In this document: positions 1 through 7,534 of the stretch, one piece after another
Numbering within the stretch: the stretch's first letter is position 1
Layout of the letters: each line of letters begins with the position of its first letter
Position numbers and translations under genes: made by a program
Notes under the pieces: model-generated
Database searches by the model: none
What the model saw: only the letters and a program-made list of their open reading frames with translations
Told to the model about the DNA's origin: nothing
Origin: Roseateles amylovorans
GTDB lineage: Bacteria; Pseudomonadota; Gammaproteobacteria; Burkholderiales; Burkholderiaceae_C
Reading direction: 5' to 3'
Assembly (NCBI RefSeq): GCF_025398155.2
Contig: NZ_CP104562.2
Location: 3,100,001-3,164,000 of the forward strand
Length of the DNA stretch: 64,000 nt

Positions 1-490
1 AGCGCGCCCCGCTCAGCGGCGGATACATGAACCAGCCGCTGTCCGGTGCCAGTTGCCAGAACAGCGTCGCATAGAAGGCCAGGCCGCCGACCGCATACAT
101 CCAGTAGGAATACGCGGACAGGCGCGGAAACGGCAGGTCGCGCGCGCCCAGCATGTTGGGCAGCAGGTAGACCGCAATGGCCTCCACCATCGGCACCGCG
201 AACAGGAACATCATCACCGTGCCGTGCATGGTGAAGAGCTGCTGAAAGGCCGGTGCGCTCATCAAGCTGAGCTGCGGCGCGGCCAACTGGGCGCGGATCA
301 ACAGCGCCAGCACCCCACCCAGCAGCAAGAACACGAATGCGGTGGCGATGTAAAGCTTGCCGATGAAGACATTGTTGACACTGCCGATGACGCGCCAGCC
401 CGTCGGCGGCGCCCAGGCCGCGCGCAGGCGATGGAGCTCGCTGTCAGGACGCGGCAGGCGATTGGCGGGGGCGGGGAGATCGACGCTCAT
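1..490 (-). CDS. ctaD: Cytochrome c oxidase subunit I, N-terminal part (runs off the left edge)
   Basis: This is the N-terminal 163 residues of a heme-copper oxidase subunit I, the integral membrane subunit that reduces O2 and pumps protons. The reading starts MSVDLPAPANRL. The motif HGTVMMFLFAVPM, typical of subunit I helix II with a low-spin heme ligand His, is present, followed by membrane segments. The catalytic histidines lie beyond the window edge. The ATG overlaps the stop of the subunit II gene in an ATGA, so the two are translationally coupled. The order cytochrome c, subunit II, subunit I is that of caa3-type oxidases. Whether subunit III is fused to it cannot be seen. Confidence 0.93.
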   Translation of the reverse strand, partial: MSVDLPAPANRLPRPDSELHRLRAAWAPPTGWRVIGSVNNVFIGKLYIATAFVFLLLGGVLALLIRAQLAAPQLSLMSAPAFQQLFTMHGTVMMFLFAVPMVEAIAVYLLPNMLGARDLPFPRLSAYSYWMYAVGGLAFYATLFWQLAPDSGWFMYPPLSGAR

Positions 491-1590
491 CGGATGGGGC
501 TTGGCGTGAGGCTGGGGACGGGCACTGCCGCAACAGTCCCACGCTTGAAGCCTGCGGATGGAGGGGCTGCGGCATCTGCGGACGGATCGGCGTGTCGGTC
601 AGGCTGTCGATCAGGCTGTCGATCGGCCTCTTGATCGGCGAGCCCCTGAAGCGCGAGATCGCCGATCAGATAGCGGGCGAGCGCGTCCACCTCATCGGCA
701 GGCAGATGGCCGTACCCCGGCATGCGTGCGCCCGGCTTGACCTGATGCACGTCGGCGATCCATCGGCGCAAGGCGGCGTGCGGCGTGTCATTTCGGAGCG
801 TTCCGGCGCCCAGCCACAGCCGGCCGGCCACATGGGTCAGGTCCGGGCCCAGCGATTCGCGAGGACCATCGAGACGCCCACGCACTGCATGGCAGGCCGC
901 GCATCCACGCTCGCTGAAGAGATGGCTGCCGCGCAACCCCGTGGGCGTGGTGGGCGGCGGACGCGCCGCCGCCTGGGCCGCGCGCCAGCGGGCGAATGCC
1001 TCCGGCGGCATGGCCACCACATGCAGCACCATGCCGGCATGCTGGGTGCCGCAGTATTCGGCGCACGGCCCACGGAAGACGCCGGGACGGTCTGCGGTGA
1101 AGGTGAGGCGGTTCAGCCGGCCGGGCACCAGGTCCATCTTGCCGCCCAGCGCCGGCACCCAGAAACTGTGGATCACATCGTCCGATGTCAGCGTCAGCCG
1201 CACCGGCCGCCCGACCGGCACCCGAAGCTCATTGGCGGTGGTGAACCCGGGCCCTTCGTCGGCATCGGCATACCGCATCGACCACCACCACAGATGGCCC
1301 GTCACGCTCACCTGCAGCGCATCGGGCGGGGCAGGGGCGTCCAACTGGGCCGCCTGGCGCTCGCTGTGCAGCAGCAGGCCGCCGAACACCAGCACCGGCA
1401 GCACGATGCCGCCGCCCCACAGCCACCATCCGTCCGCCACGGCGCGACGTCCACGCCACCAAAGCGCTGCCGCCAGGCAGGCCATCGCGATCAGGAAGGC
1501 GATGGTGCAGACGATCATCGCGGTGGACAACTGCTCCGCGAGGATCCGCGCCTGCGGACCGGCGGGCACCAGCATGCCGCCGTCGCTCAT
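487..1590 (-). CDS. ctaC: Cytochrome c oxidase subunit II with fused C-terminal cytochrome c (caa3 type)
   Basis: The 367-residue subunit II takes electrons from cytochrome c through the CuA centre. Two membrane helices lie at about residues 24-46 and 57-75. CuA ligands are visible: His141, then Cys176, Cys180, His184 and Met187 in the CxxxCxxxHxxM motif. A c-type heme domain follows with Cys230-Ala-Ala-Cys233-His234, which marks the caa3 subclass. A longer in-frame reading is open to 2016, but it runs through the upstream cytochrome gene. The ATG at 1590 overlaps that gene's TGA in ATGA, which decides the start. The C-terminal tail is rich in Asp, Gln and Pro and beyond the heme domain looks unstructured. 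Confidence 0.93.
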   Translation of the reverse strand: MSDGGMLVPAGPQARILAEQLSTAMIVCTIAFLIAMACLAAALWWRGRRAVADGWWLWGGGIVLPVLVFGGLLLHSERQAAQLDAPAPPDALQVSVTGHLWWWSMRYADADEGPGFTTANELRVPVGRPVRLTLTSDDVIHSFWVPALGGKMDLVPGRLNRLTFTADRPGVFRGPCAEYCGTQHAGMVLHVVAMPPEAFARWRAAQAAARPPPTTPTGLRGSHLFSERGCAACHAVRGRLDGPRESLGPDLTHVAGRLWLGAGTLRNDTPHAALRRWIADVHQVKPGARMPGYGHLPADEVDALARYLIGDLALQGLADQEADRQPDRQPDRHADPSADAAAPPSAGFKRGTVAAVPVPSLTPSPIR

Positions 1591-2003
1591 CGCTGCGCCA
1601 TCAATGCCGCGGCGATGTCGCGCGCATCCTGCTCCGACAGGCCCAGGCGCGGCATCGGAGTGCCCGGCAGTTCCGCCGGCGGATCCAGCAGCCAGCGCTG
1701 CAGGCCCTCCGGTGTGTTGGGCAACTGGCCGGCGATGTAGCTGCGGCGTCCGAAGCGCGCCAGCGGAGGACCGCGATGACTGCCATTGGCCGCCACGTCC
1801 GGAATGACATGGCAGCTGCCGCACTGGTAGTGCGCCATCAGTCGCCGACCGGCCACCGCATCGCCGCCGGCGACTTGCCATGTCGACAGCACATCCTCCC
1901 GCGCGGGACTGCAGGCCGCGATCATCCACAGCGGCAGCAAGAGCGCGAGGTGGGTGGTCCGGCACTGCGCCAGGGAGGCTGACGGGCGCGGGGCGGCCCC
2001 CAT
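1587..2003 (-). CDS. Small c-type cytochrome lipoprotein of the oxidase operon
   Basis: This is a 138-residue monoheme cytochrome c, first gene of the oxidase operon. Starting at ATG 2003 it gives a hydrophobic signal with a lipobox ending Ile-Ala-Ala-Cys31, so it should be a periplasm-facing lipoprotein. The heme motif is Cys61-Gly-Ser-Cys64-His65, and a distal Met lies in a late MPRLGLSEQDA segment typical of class I cytochromes. It probably donates electrons to the CuA domain or replaces an absent subunit. ATG 2084 in the same frame would add 27 residues and is less likely, because it spoils the signal peptide. Confidence 0.82.
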   Translation of the reverse strand: MGAAPRPSASLAQCRTTHLALLLPLWMIAACSPAREDVLSTWQVAGGDAVAGRRLMAHYQCGSCHVIPDVAANGSHRGPPLARFGRRSYIAGQLPNTPEGLQRWLLDPPAELPGTPMPRLGLSEQDARDIAAALMAQR

Positions 2004-2235
2004 CGGTCGGCGCCACCGGCCCGTCGCGGGCACGGCATCAGACCGTTGAGGGGACCTGAGAAAGGAAGGCGGGGTCGATGGCATGGCCGCAGCAGGGCAT
2101 GCGAAGTGCCTGCCCCCGTCGGACGCGACCCGACGGTGCGGAGGCCGGATGGCGCGGTCGGCGATGGCCTTCGTCTGGAAGGCTCGGGGACCTCGGTGGC
2201 AGAGGTCCTGGCATCTCCCTTGCCGACGAGCGGCC
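2004..2235. promoter_or_regulatory. Divergent promoter region between two cytochrome genes
   Basis: These 232 bases separate the oxidase operon (minus strand) from the diheme cytochrome gene (plus strand). The head-to-head arrangement implies that both promoters lie here and that the genes may be co-regulated. I could not assign -35/-10 boxes with confidence in this GC-rich stretch. Confidence 0.45.
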
Positions 2236-3114
2236 ATGCCTCAGACGCCTGACCCTCCTCGCCGCTTCGGCGCCGCCGGTGCCCTGGTTGCCGCCGTGCT
2301 GCTGATGGTGGCGGTCCTCGTCGCCCTCGGCGGCGCGGCCTTCATCTGGCTGGGCGTCTATGACGTCTCGGCCACCGGACCGCATCTCCAACCGGTGCAT
2401 TCGATGCTGGAGGTGGCGCTCAGGCAGTCGGTGCTGCAGCGGGCGGATGCGCATCCGCCGCCGTCGGACCTGGTCACGCCGGCGCGTCAGCAACTGGGGG
2501 CGGCCTGCTTTCGGGATCGGTGCGTGGTGTGTCATGGCGCGCCGGGCGTGGCGCCCGAGCCGTTCGCGCTGGGCATGCAGCCGGTGCCGAGCTCCTTGAT
2601 CGAAGGGACGCGGCATTGGCGCCATCAGGACCTCTACTGGATCACCCGCAACGGCATCAAGATGAGCGGCATGCCGGCCTGGGAGTACCGCTTGAGCGAG
2701 GACGAACTGTGGGCGGTCGTGGCCTTCCTGGACCAGTTGCCAAGGCTGACGCCGCCTCAATATGCCGCGCTCACCGCAGGCGCCGGGCCCAGTTGCCGAG
2801 CGGTCAATGAGGCGCCCGCCGCCGTGGTGCCGCCGTTGCCCACCGCCGAGCTGGCGCAACGCGCCTTCCGGCAGCACGGCTGCACCGCCTGCCACATCAT
2901 CCCCGGGGTGGTGGGACCGGACACCTCGGTGGGCCCGGTGCTGACCGGCCTGGCAGGGCGGGATCGCATCGGCGGTCGGGTCGCGGCCACCGAGCAGGGA
3001 CTGGCCGACTGGATCCGGGACCCGCGCTCGCTGGATGCCCACACGGCCATGCCGACGGTGGGCATCAGCGAGTCCCAGGCGCGACTGATGGCGCGGTATC
3101 TGTTGATGCATTGA
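2236..3114 (+). CDS. Membrane-anchored diheme cytochrome c
   Basis: This 292-residue protein has one N-terminal membrane helix (about residues 13-38) and two c-type heme domains. The first has Cys96-Val-Val-Cys99-His100 with a likely Met ligand in GMPAWEYRLSEDELWAVVAF. The second has Cys216-Thr-Ala-Cys219-His220 with a Met ligand in TAMPTVGISESQARLMARYL. It is probably a periplasmic electron carrier or donor for the divergent caa3 oxidase. The ATG at 2236 is preferred because it puts the helix at the N-terminus; an upstream ATG at 2083 adds an Arg-rich stretch with no function I can see and would overlap the divergent promoter region. Confidence 0.85.
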   Translation: MPQTPDPPRRFGAAGALVAAVLLMVAVLVALGGAAFIWLGVYDVSATGPHLQPVHSMLEVALRQSVLQRADAHPPPSDLVTPARQQLGAACFRDRCVVCHGAPGVAPEPFALGMQPVPSSLIEGTRHWRHQDLYWITRNGIKMSGMPAWEYRLSEDELWAVVAFLDQLPRLTPPQYAALTAGAGPSCRAVNEAPAAVVPPLPTAELAQRAFRQHGCTACHIIPGVVGPDTSVGPVLTGLAGRDRIGGRVAATEQGLADWIRDPRSLDAHTAMPTVGISESQARLMARYLLMH

Positions 3115-3492
3115 TGCGCCGTCGATCGCCGCTGCCGCACTGTGTTTCCAAGCGTGTCCGACGAACGGCACGCTCGTCTGGAATGGTCGTGCAGGGGACG
3201 ATGAAGATGCGTTGAACACGGGCTTTGAATCGGGTGGACGCCCTGGTGGCGTGAGGCTCCGGGCAAGCGCCTCGTTACGCTTTTTTGCTGCCCATGTCGG
3301 CCTTGAAATTCGACACTTCAACCCAGTCGTCCGAATGCCCTGCGCGCATTCGAGACGCAGGACCACTCGACCTGCGCGCAGCATTGACACCGTTGTCATC
3401 GCGGCCCGCCATGCCCATGCCAGCACCCCCTTGAGGTGCCGGCGTCGCCCACGTCGAGCGGGAGTGCTGTCCCCACGTCAACTCCACACATC
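3115..3492 (+). promoter_or_regulatory. Upstream region of the GH5 cellulase gene
   Basis: The 378-base gap holds no convincing gene. It contains the palindromic site at 3385-3398 described separately and must hold the GH5 promoter. I see no good Shine-Dalgarno in front of ATG 3493. Confidence 0.4.
3385..3398. promoter_or_regulatory. Candidate LacI-family operator upstream of GH5
   Basis: TGACACCGTTGTCA has perfect 5-bp arms (TGACA/TGTCA) around a CG-containing centre, the shape of LacI-family sites. It differs from the TGAAAGCGCTTTCA site found at other loci in this window, so a different regulator is likely. It lies about 95 bp before the start codon. Confidence 0.45.
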
Positions 3493-5187
3493 ATGCGATC
3501 CAACCGTCGATTCGCCTTTCGCTGCACCCTCATTGCGCTGACTGTCGGCAGCCTCGGCTCCGCCCATGCGGCGCTGTCGGTCAATGTGGCCCAGGACACC
3601 TGGAATGGCGGCTTCTGCTCCCATGTGACCATTCGCAATCCCGGCACCAAGCCCAGCGGCGCCTGGACCTTGCTGTTCGATCTGCCCAAGGGTCAACTCA
3701 ACGGCAGCTGGAGCGGCAACTTCAAGACCACGGGCACCACGGTGGCGGTGACCGGCCTGGCCTGGAACTCGCCGGTGGCGGTGGGTCAGAGCTTTGAGGT
3801 CGGCTTCTGCGGCACCGGCACCGCGCCGACCGCGGCCTCGTTCCGCATCAGCGAAGCCGGTGCCCCGGCCCCCGCACCAGCGCCTTCGCCGGCCCCCGCA
3901 CCGTCTCCAGCTCCCGCGCCTTCTCCTGCGCCGGCCCCCAGCCCGGCGCCTGCGCCGTCTCCCGCACCGGCACCTTCGCCCGCCCCAGCGCCTTCTCCGG
4001 CTCCCGCCCCGGCGCCAGCTCCTGCACCTGCACCTGCACCTGCACCTGCACCTGGTGGCGATCTGTCCGTGCCGGCGACCGGGGAATTCAAGCTGCCGTT
4101 CAGCGTTGCCTCCGGTGGCCGCATCGTGGACGCGAAGGGCACCACGGTGTCGATCCGCGGCGTGAACTGGTTCGGCTTCGAGACGCCGGACCTGGTCGCG
4201 CACGGCCTGTGGCAGCGCAACTACAAGGAAATGATCGGGCAGATGAAGGATCTGGGCTTCAATGCGGTCCGTCTGCCGTTCTGCCCGAACACGCTGCGCT
4301 CGACCACGCCGCCCGGCGGCGTGCTGAACACTGCCGTCAACCCGGATCTGGCGGGCAAGACGCCGCTGCAACTGCTCGACCGGATCGTGGCCGAGTTCGC
4401 CAGCCGCGGCTTCTATGTGATGCTGGACCACCACCGTCCGGATTGCCAGGCCATCTCGCCCACGCCGCAGATCGCCGGCTACACGCTGGACCAATGGACG
4501 GCCGATCTGAAGTTCGTCGCCAATCGCTACAAGAACGTGCCGAACGTCTTCGCGATCGATCTGAAGAACGAGCCGCACAGCATCGGCGGCAGCGGCGCTT
4601 TCTGGGGCACTGGCGACATCAACAACGACTGGAAGCTGGCGGCTGAACGCGCCGGCGCCGTCGTCAATGCTGCCAGCCCGAATGTGCTGATCTTCGTGGA
4701 AGGCGTGTCCGACAACGGCGGTCGCTGCGAATCGCCGGACGGTCACTGGTGGGGCGGCAACATCGAGCCGTTCGCCTGCTATCCGATCGACACCACCAAG
4801 ATCCCGGCCAGCAAGCTGGTCTTGTCGCCGCACATCTACGGCCCGTCGGTCTCCGGCCAGGCCTACTTCAATGACGGCACCGGCTTCCCGAACAACATGC
4901 CGGCGATCTGGCAGCGTCAGCTGGGCCAGTTCATGGGCACGAACGCGGTGGTGCTGGGTGAGTTCGGTGGCCGCTTCACCGACAAGGACCGTCAATGGCA
5001 GATCAAGTTCGTCGACTGGCTGAAGTGCAAGGGCGTGCGCAACTTCTTCTACTGGTCGTGGAACCCGAACTCGGGCGACACCGGCGGGGTGCTGCAGGAC
5101 GACTGGAAGACCGTGTCCACCGACAAGTACAACAACCTGAAGCGTCTGTGGGACGGCTCGGCCGTGGACGCCAACGTCTGCAAGTGA
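3493..5187 (+). CDS. Secreted endoglucanase, CBM2 plus GH5
   Basis: This 564-residue secreted cellulase hydrolyses internal beta-1,4-glucan bonds. Order: signal peptide 1-26 (cleavage after AHA); a CBM2 cellulose-binding module at about 27-128 (WNGGFCSHVTI start, FEVGFCGTG end, the two Cys placed for the family disulfide); a Pro/Ala/Ser linker; and a GH5 barrel to the end. GH5 marks include GVNWFGFET near the start of the barrel, LDHHRPD, the acid/base Glu in LKNEPHS and the nucleophile Glu in LGEFGGRF. The ATG at 3493 is chosen because it gives a clean signal peptide; upstream codons add a non-signal stretch. It is a single-gene unit with its own terminator. The exact GH5 subfamily is not certain. 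Confidence 0.9.
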   Translation: MRSNRRFAFRCTLIALTVGSLGSAHAALSVNVAQDTWNGGFCSHVTIRNPGTKPSGAWTLLFDLPKGQLNGSWSGNFKTTGTTVAVTGLAWNSPVAVGQSFEVGFCGTGTAPTAASFRISEAGAPAPAPAPSPAPAPSPAPAPSPAPAPSPAPAPSPAPAPSPAPAPSPAPAPAPAPAPAPAPAPAPGGDLSVPATGEFKLPFSVASGGRIVDAKGTTVSIRGVNWFGFETPDLVAHGLWQRNYKEMIGQMKDLGFNAVRLPFCPNTLRSTTPPGGVLNTAVNPDLAGKTPLQLLDRIVAEFASRGFYVMLDHHRPDCQAISPTPQIAGYTLDQWTADLKFVANRYKNVPNVFAIDLKNEPHSIGGSGAFWGTGDINNDWKLAAERAGAVVNAASPNVLIFVEGVSDNGGRCESPDGHWWGGNIEPFACYPIDTTKIPASKLVLSPHIYGPSVSGQAYFNDGTGFPNNMPAIWQRQLGQFMGTNAVVLGEFGGRFTDKDRQWQIKFVDWLKCKGVRNFFYWSWNPNSGDTGGVLQDDWKTVSTDKYNNLKRLWDGSAVDANVCK

Positions 5188-5246
5188 GGCGCGGGTTGCC
5201 GCCGCCTTCGGGGTGAGGGCGGTGCGCGCCTGGAGGTGAATGCAGG

Positions 5247-5279
5247 AAGGCCCGGCTGTGTCCACAGTCGGGCCTTTGT
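5247..5279 (+). terminator. Rho-independent type terminator after GH5
   Basis: A 14-bp stem with one mismatched pair (arms 5247-5260 and 5263-5276, AAGGCCCGGCTGTG on the left) closes over a tiny loop and is followed by TTTGTCC. It lies about 60 bp after the GH5 stop. Confidence 0.7.
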
Positions 5280-5353
5280 CCTTGCGGGCAGCGCAAAGTC
5301 AGGCGCCACTGATGGCGCATGCGGCGGCCAACGTCAGCGCGCCCGCCGAAGGC

Positions 5354-5566
5354 GGCCACGGTCCAGCCGATGGTGCCGTTGCGCAGCGCCGCCACCGGAT
5401 TCGGGAGCCCGGCATTGATGAGCGACTGCGCGCCGATGATGCTGCGGGTCCGGCCGGCGCAGTTCACGATGATCTGGGTGGACGGGTCCAGGGCCAGGTC
5501 TCGCGCCCGGCGAACCAGCTCGGCGCCGGGCACGCTGATGCCGCCGGGCAGTCCGGAGGGAAGCGT
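5354..5566 (-). pseudogene. Remnant of a multi-domain rhodanese-type sulfurtransferase
   Basis: About 70 residues read LPGGISVPGAELV, then NCAGRTRSIIGAQ (with the rhodanese active-site loop Cys) and end at ALRNGTIGWTVA. This matches an internal rhodanese domain of the roughly 500-residue rhodanese-related sulfurtransferases found in proteobacteria. Upstream of the LPGG segment and downstream of GWTVA the similarity stops abruptly and the frame continues into unrelated sequence. A complete enzyme would need several hundred more residues, so this is a decayed fragment. The surrounding 5280-5766 stretch holds nothing else that I recognise. Confidence 0.7.
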
Positions 5567-5766
5567 CAGGCGTCGGGAGGGCGCTGCGGCGGCGCCGTCC
5601 GTTCATGCAATCCGTCACGACCGGCCCATCGTGTCAGGGTAAGCGCAAAGCATCGGCTCAAACCCGGGCTGGCATGATCCCGCGCAGCATGAACCTGGGC
5701 GCTGCGGGCGGATGACTCGATCGACTCAGGTCAACGACCGTGTGTTGCATCGAGGGAGGATTTTCC

Positions 5767-6369
5767 GTGTCTCAGCCGCAAGCCCCATGGACATCGACCG
5801 CGCCGCCGGATCCGGTGTCCGACTATGCGTCGCGCTTTGCGCCGCCTCAGGCCGAGGTGGCCATCGTGGTTCCCGAGCAGGCCCAGGGCCGGCCGATGTG
5901 GTTCTCGGTGGGGCCGCTCAAGATGGTCGTGATGTGCATGGTCACGATGCAGTTCTACAGCGTGTACTGGTTCTACAAGCAGTGGAAACTGGTGCGGGAA
6001 CGGGAGCAGTCGTCCATCATTCCGGCCTTGCGTGCGCTGTTCGGGATCTTCTTCGTCTACGCGCTCTGCACCCGCGTGCATGCCTCCGAAGGCAGCGCCG
6101 GTGCCAAGCTCAACGTCCCGGCCTTGGCGGGCGGATGGATCGTCACGACGGTGTTGTGGAAACTGCCGGATCCCTACTGGTGGGTGGCGATGGCCGCACC
6201 GCTGTTCATGATGCCGGTGCAGGCCGCGATGAATGCGGTCAACGAGATCGCTGCGCCGGGGCATGACCCCAACCGTCGTTTCAGTGCATGGAACTGGGTG
6301 GCCATCGTGCTGGGCAGCTTGCTGCTGGTGATGGCTCTGATCGGCACCTTCATGCCCGAACAGGCTTGA
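5767..6369 (+). CDS. Inner-membrane protein of unknown function, DUF4234-like motif
   Basis: This 200-residue protein has several hydrophobic segments, including VVMCMVTMQFYSVYW, LRALFGIFFVYAL, an AMAAPLFMMPVQAA stretch and a C-terminal helix WVAIVLGSLLLVMALIG. The YSVYWFYKQWK motif resembles the YWFYxNWK signature of DUF4234 membrane proteins, though I cannot confirm the family. The GTG at 5767 is chosen because a strong GGAGGA lies 7 bases before it; an ATG at 5740 has no such site. Function unknown. Confidence 0.75.
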   Translation: MSQPQAPWTSTAPPDPVSDYASRFAPPQAEVAIVVPEQAQGRPMWFSVGPLKMVVMCMVTMQFYSVYWFYKQWKLVREREQSSIIPALRALFGIFFVYALCTRVHASEGSAGAKLNVPALAGGWIVTTVLWKLPDPYWWVAMAAPLFMMPVQAAMNAVNEIAAPGHDPNRRFSAWNWVAIVLGSLLLVMALIGTFMPEQA

Positions 6370-6412
6370 ACGGCCGTGGATGGCCATGAGCGACCCTGAA
6401 CGAGGTTGAGCC

Positions 6413-7012
6413 GTGAACCCGGAATCCACCAAGACACCCCCGAGCCTGGCGATGGAGCTCCGCCGCTGGACGGCGCTGTTCACGCTGCCGTTCGCGGCCG
6501 TCATTGCGCTGAGCGGACTGGCGGGGCTGCTGTGGCTGCCGCATCTGCTGGGGCCGCGGTTGGGTCTGGCCATGAGTCTGCTGGGGGCTCTGGTGATGCT
6601 GGCCTTGGCGGCCTCCATCGGTGGCGGTGCCTTGCAGTCGCTGCGACTCCACGGCCCGGCGCTGGTGGTGGATGCACAGGGCATCACCGACCATTTCCAT
6701 CTGCATGCGCACCTGCCGTGGTCGGACATCGAAAGTGCGTCACTCGATGTGGGCGACGGCGACAGCCTGGTGCTGGTCCTTCGTCCTGGTGTCTCGTTGC
6801 CTGGCGGCGGCGAAGTCCGACCGTCGATGTGGCGGAGTGCCAAGCGATTGTTCAACGGCGGCGACGTGAGCATCCCGCTGGGTCGGCTGGCCTACCACCC
6901 CCACCGCTTGCGGCAGGCGCTGGAGGCGCATGCCGCCCGGGCCAAGCTGGTCGATGCGCAGGCGCGGCGCGGCGTGGCTGGTGCTTCGCACAGGGATGTG
7001 CAGAGCTTCTGA
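6413..7012 (+). CDS. Membrane protein of unknown function
   Basis: This 199-residue protein has two N-terminal membrane helices (about 20-42 and 50-72) followed by a soluble domain with the pattern ALVVDAQGITDHF..LPWSDIESASL...LVLVLRP...VSIPLGRLAYHP. That layout resembles small PH-like membrane proteins of the STM3941 type, but I cannot prove the family. The start is a GTG. It lies 43 bases after the preceding membrane gene, on the same strand, so they may be co-transcribed. Confidence 0.65.
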   Translation: MNPESTKTPPSLAMELRRWTALFTLPFAAVIALSGLAGLLWLPHLLGPRLGLAMSLLGALVMLALAASIGGGALQSLRLHGPALVVDAQGITDHFHLHAHLPWSDIESASLDVGDGDSLVLVLRPGVSLPGGGEVRPSMWRSAKRLFNGGDVSIPLGRLAYHPHRLRQALEAHAARAKLVDAQARRGVAGASHRDVQSF

Positions 7013-7534
7013 CGTCCGGCGGCGCTGGGTCCCGCCGCTCAGGCCAACGTTGTGATGTGCCCCGGAGCCCAACAGGCGGCGCGATTCGCCAGGAAGCCGT
7101 GAAGCCAGCGGCTCCACCGACTCGGCATCACACCGGTCGCCACACCGGCGACTCCTGAATCGCCACCTTGCGCGGCAGGATCTGCGCGCCGGTGAAGGAC
7201 GCGGCACGACTGTGGGCGGGATTGCCGATCCGCAGCGGGGTGACGGTGTCGGCCGCGTCGGCAATCGACAGGCCCAGCCCGGTCGACATCGCGACCGAGG
7301 CGGCGGCCGTTTGGGTCAGCCAGTGGCGTCGGGACAGGGGCCGTATGCGGGAGCCGTCGCCATGCCCGCGCACCGAGGCGAAGCAGTTGTAGGCGATCGC
7401 CCGACAGGTGTTGGTGCATCTGGCTGACCTGAGGCAGTGCGTTCCTCGTGCAGGGTTTTCCCAGCCGCGTCGCTAGAGTGCGGCATCCCTCGATCGGGCC
7501 TGTGCTCTTCCTCTTCTGCCTACCTGGACCACCC
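7013..7534. other. Gene-poor spacer before the first chemoreceptor
   Basis: About 520 bases. Apart from a short Tat-like reading frame on the minus strand (listed separately), I see no gene, RNA or repeat. It must carry the promoter of the downstream chemoreceptor. Confidence 0.4.
7128..7373 (-). CDS. Short Tat-signal-like reading frame, possibly a gene remnant
   Basis: An 81-residue frame starting at GTG has LSRRHWLTQTAAASVAMSTGLGLS, which resembles a twin-arginine signal with a hydrophobic region and an A-D-A cleavage zone, then only about 40 mature residues (TVTPLRIGNPAH...). No Shine-Dalgarno is evident. It could be a small exported protein or the N-terminal stump of a larger Tat substrate. 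I do not recognise the mature part. Confidence 0.3.
   Translation of the reverse strand: MRGHGDGSRIRPLSRRHWLTQTAAASVAMSTGLGLSIADAADTVTPLRIGNPAHSRAASFTGAQILPRKVAIQESPVWRPV

Noticed and set aside
1591..2016. Extended N-terminus of cytochrome oxidase subunit II
   Set aside because: The longer frame overlaps the upstream cytochrome gene in another frame and is Arg/Gly-rich without sense; the ATGA overlap supports the shorter start.
3859..4053. The repetitive DNA in the GH5 gene as a separate repeat element
   Set aside because: It is in frame and encodes the Pro/Ala linker between two domains of the enzyme.
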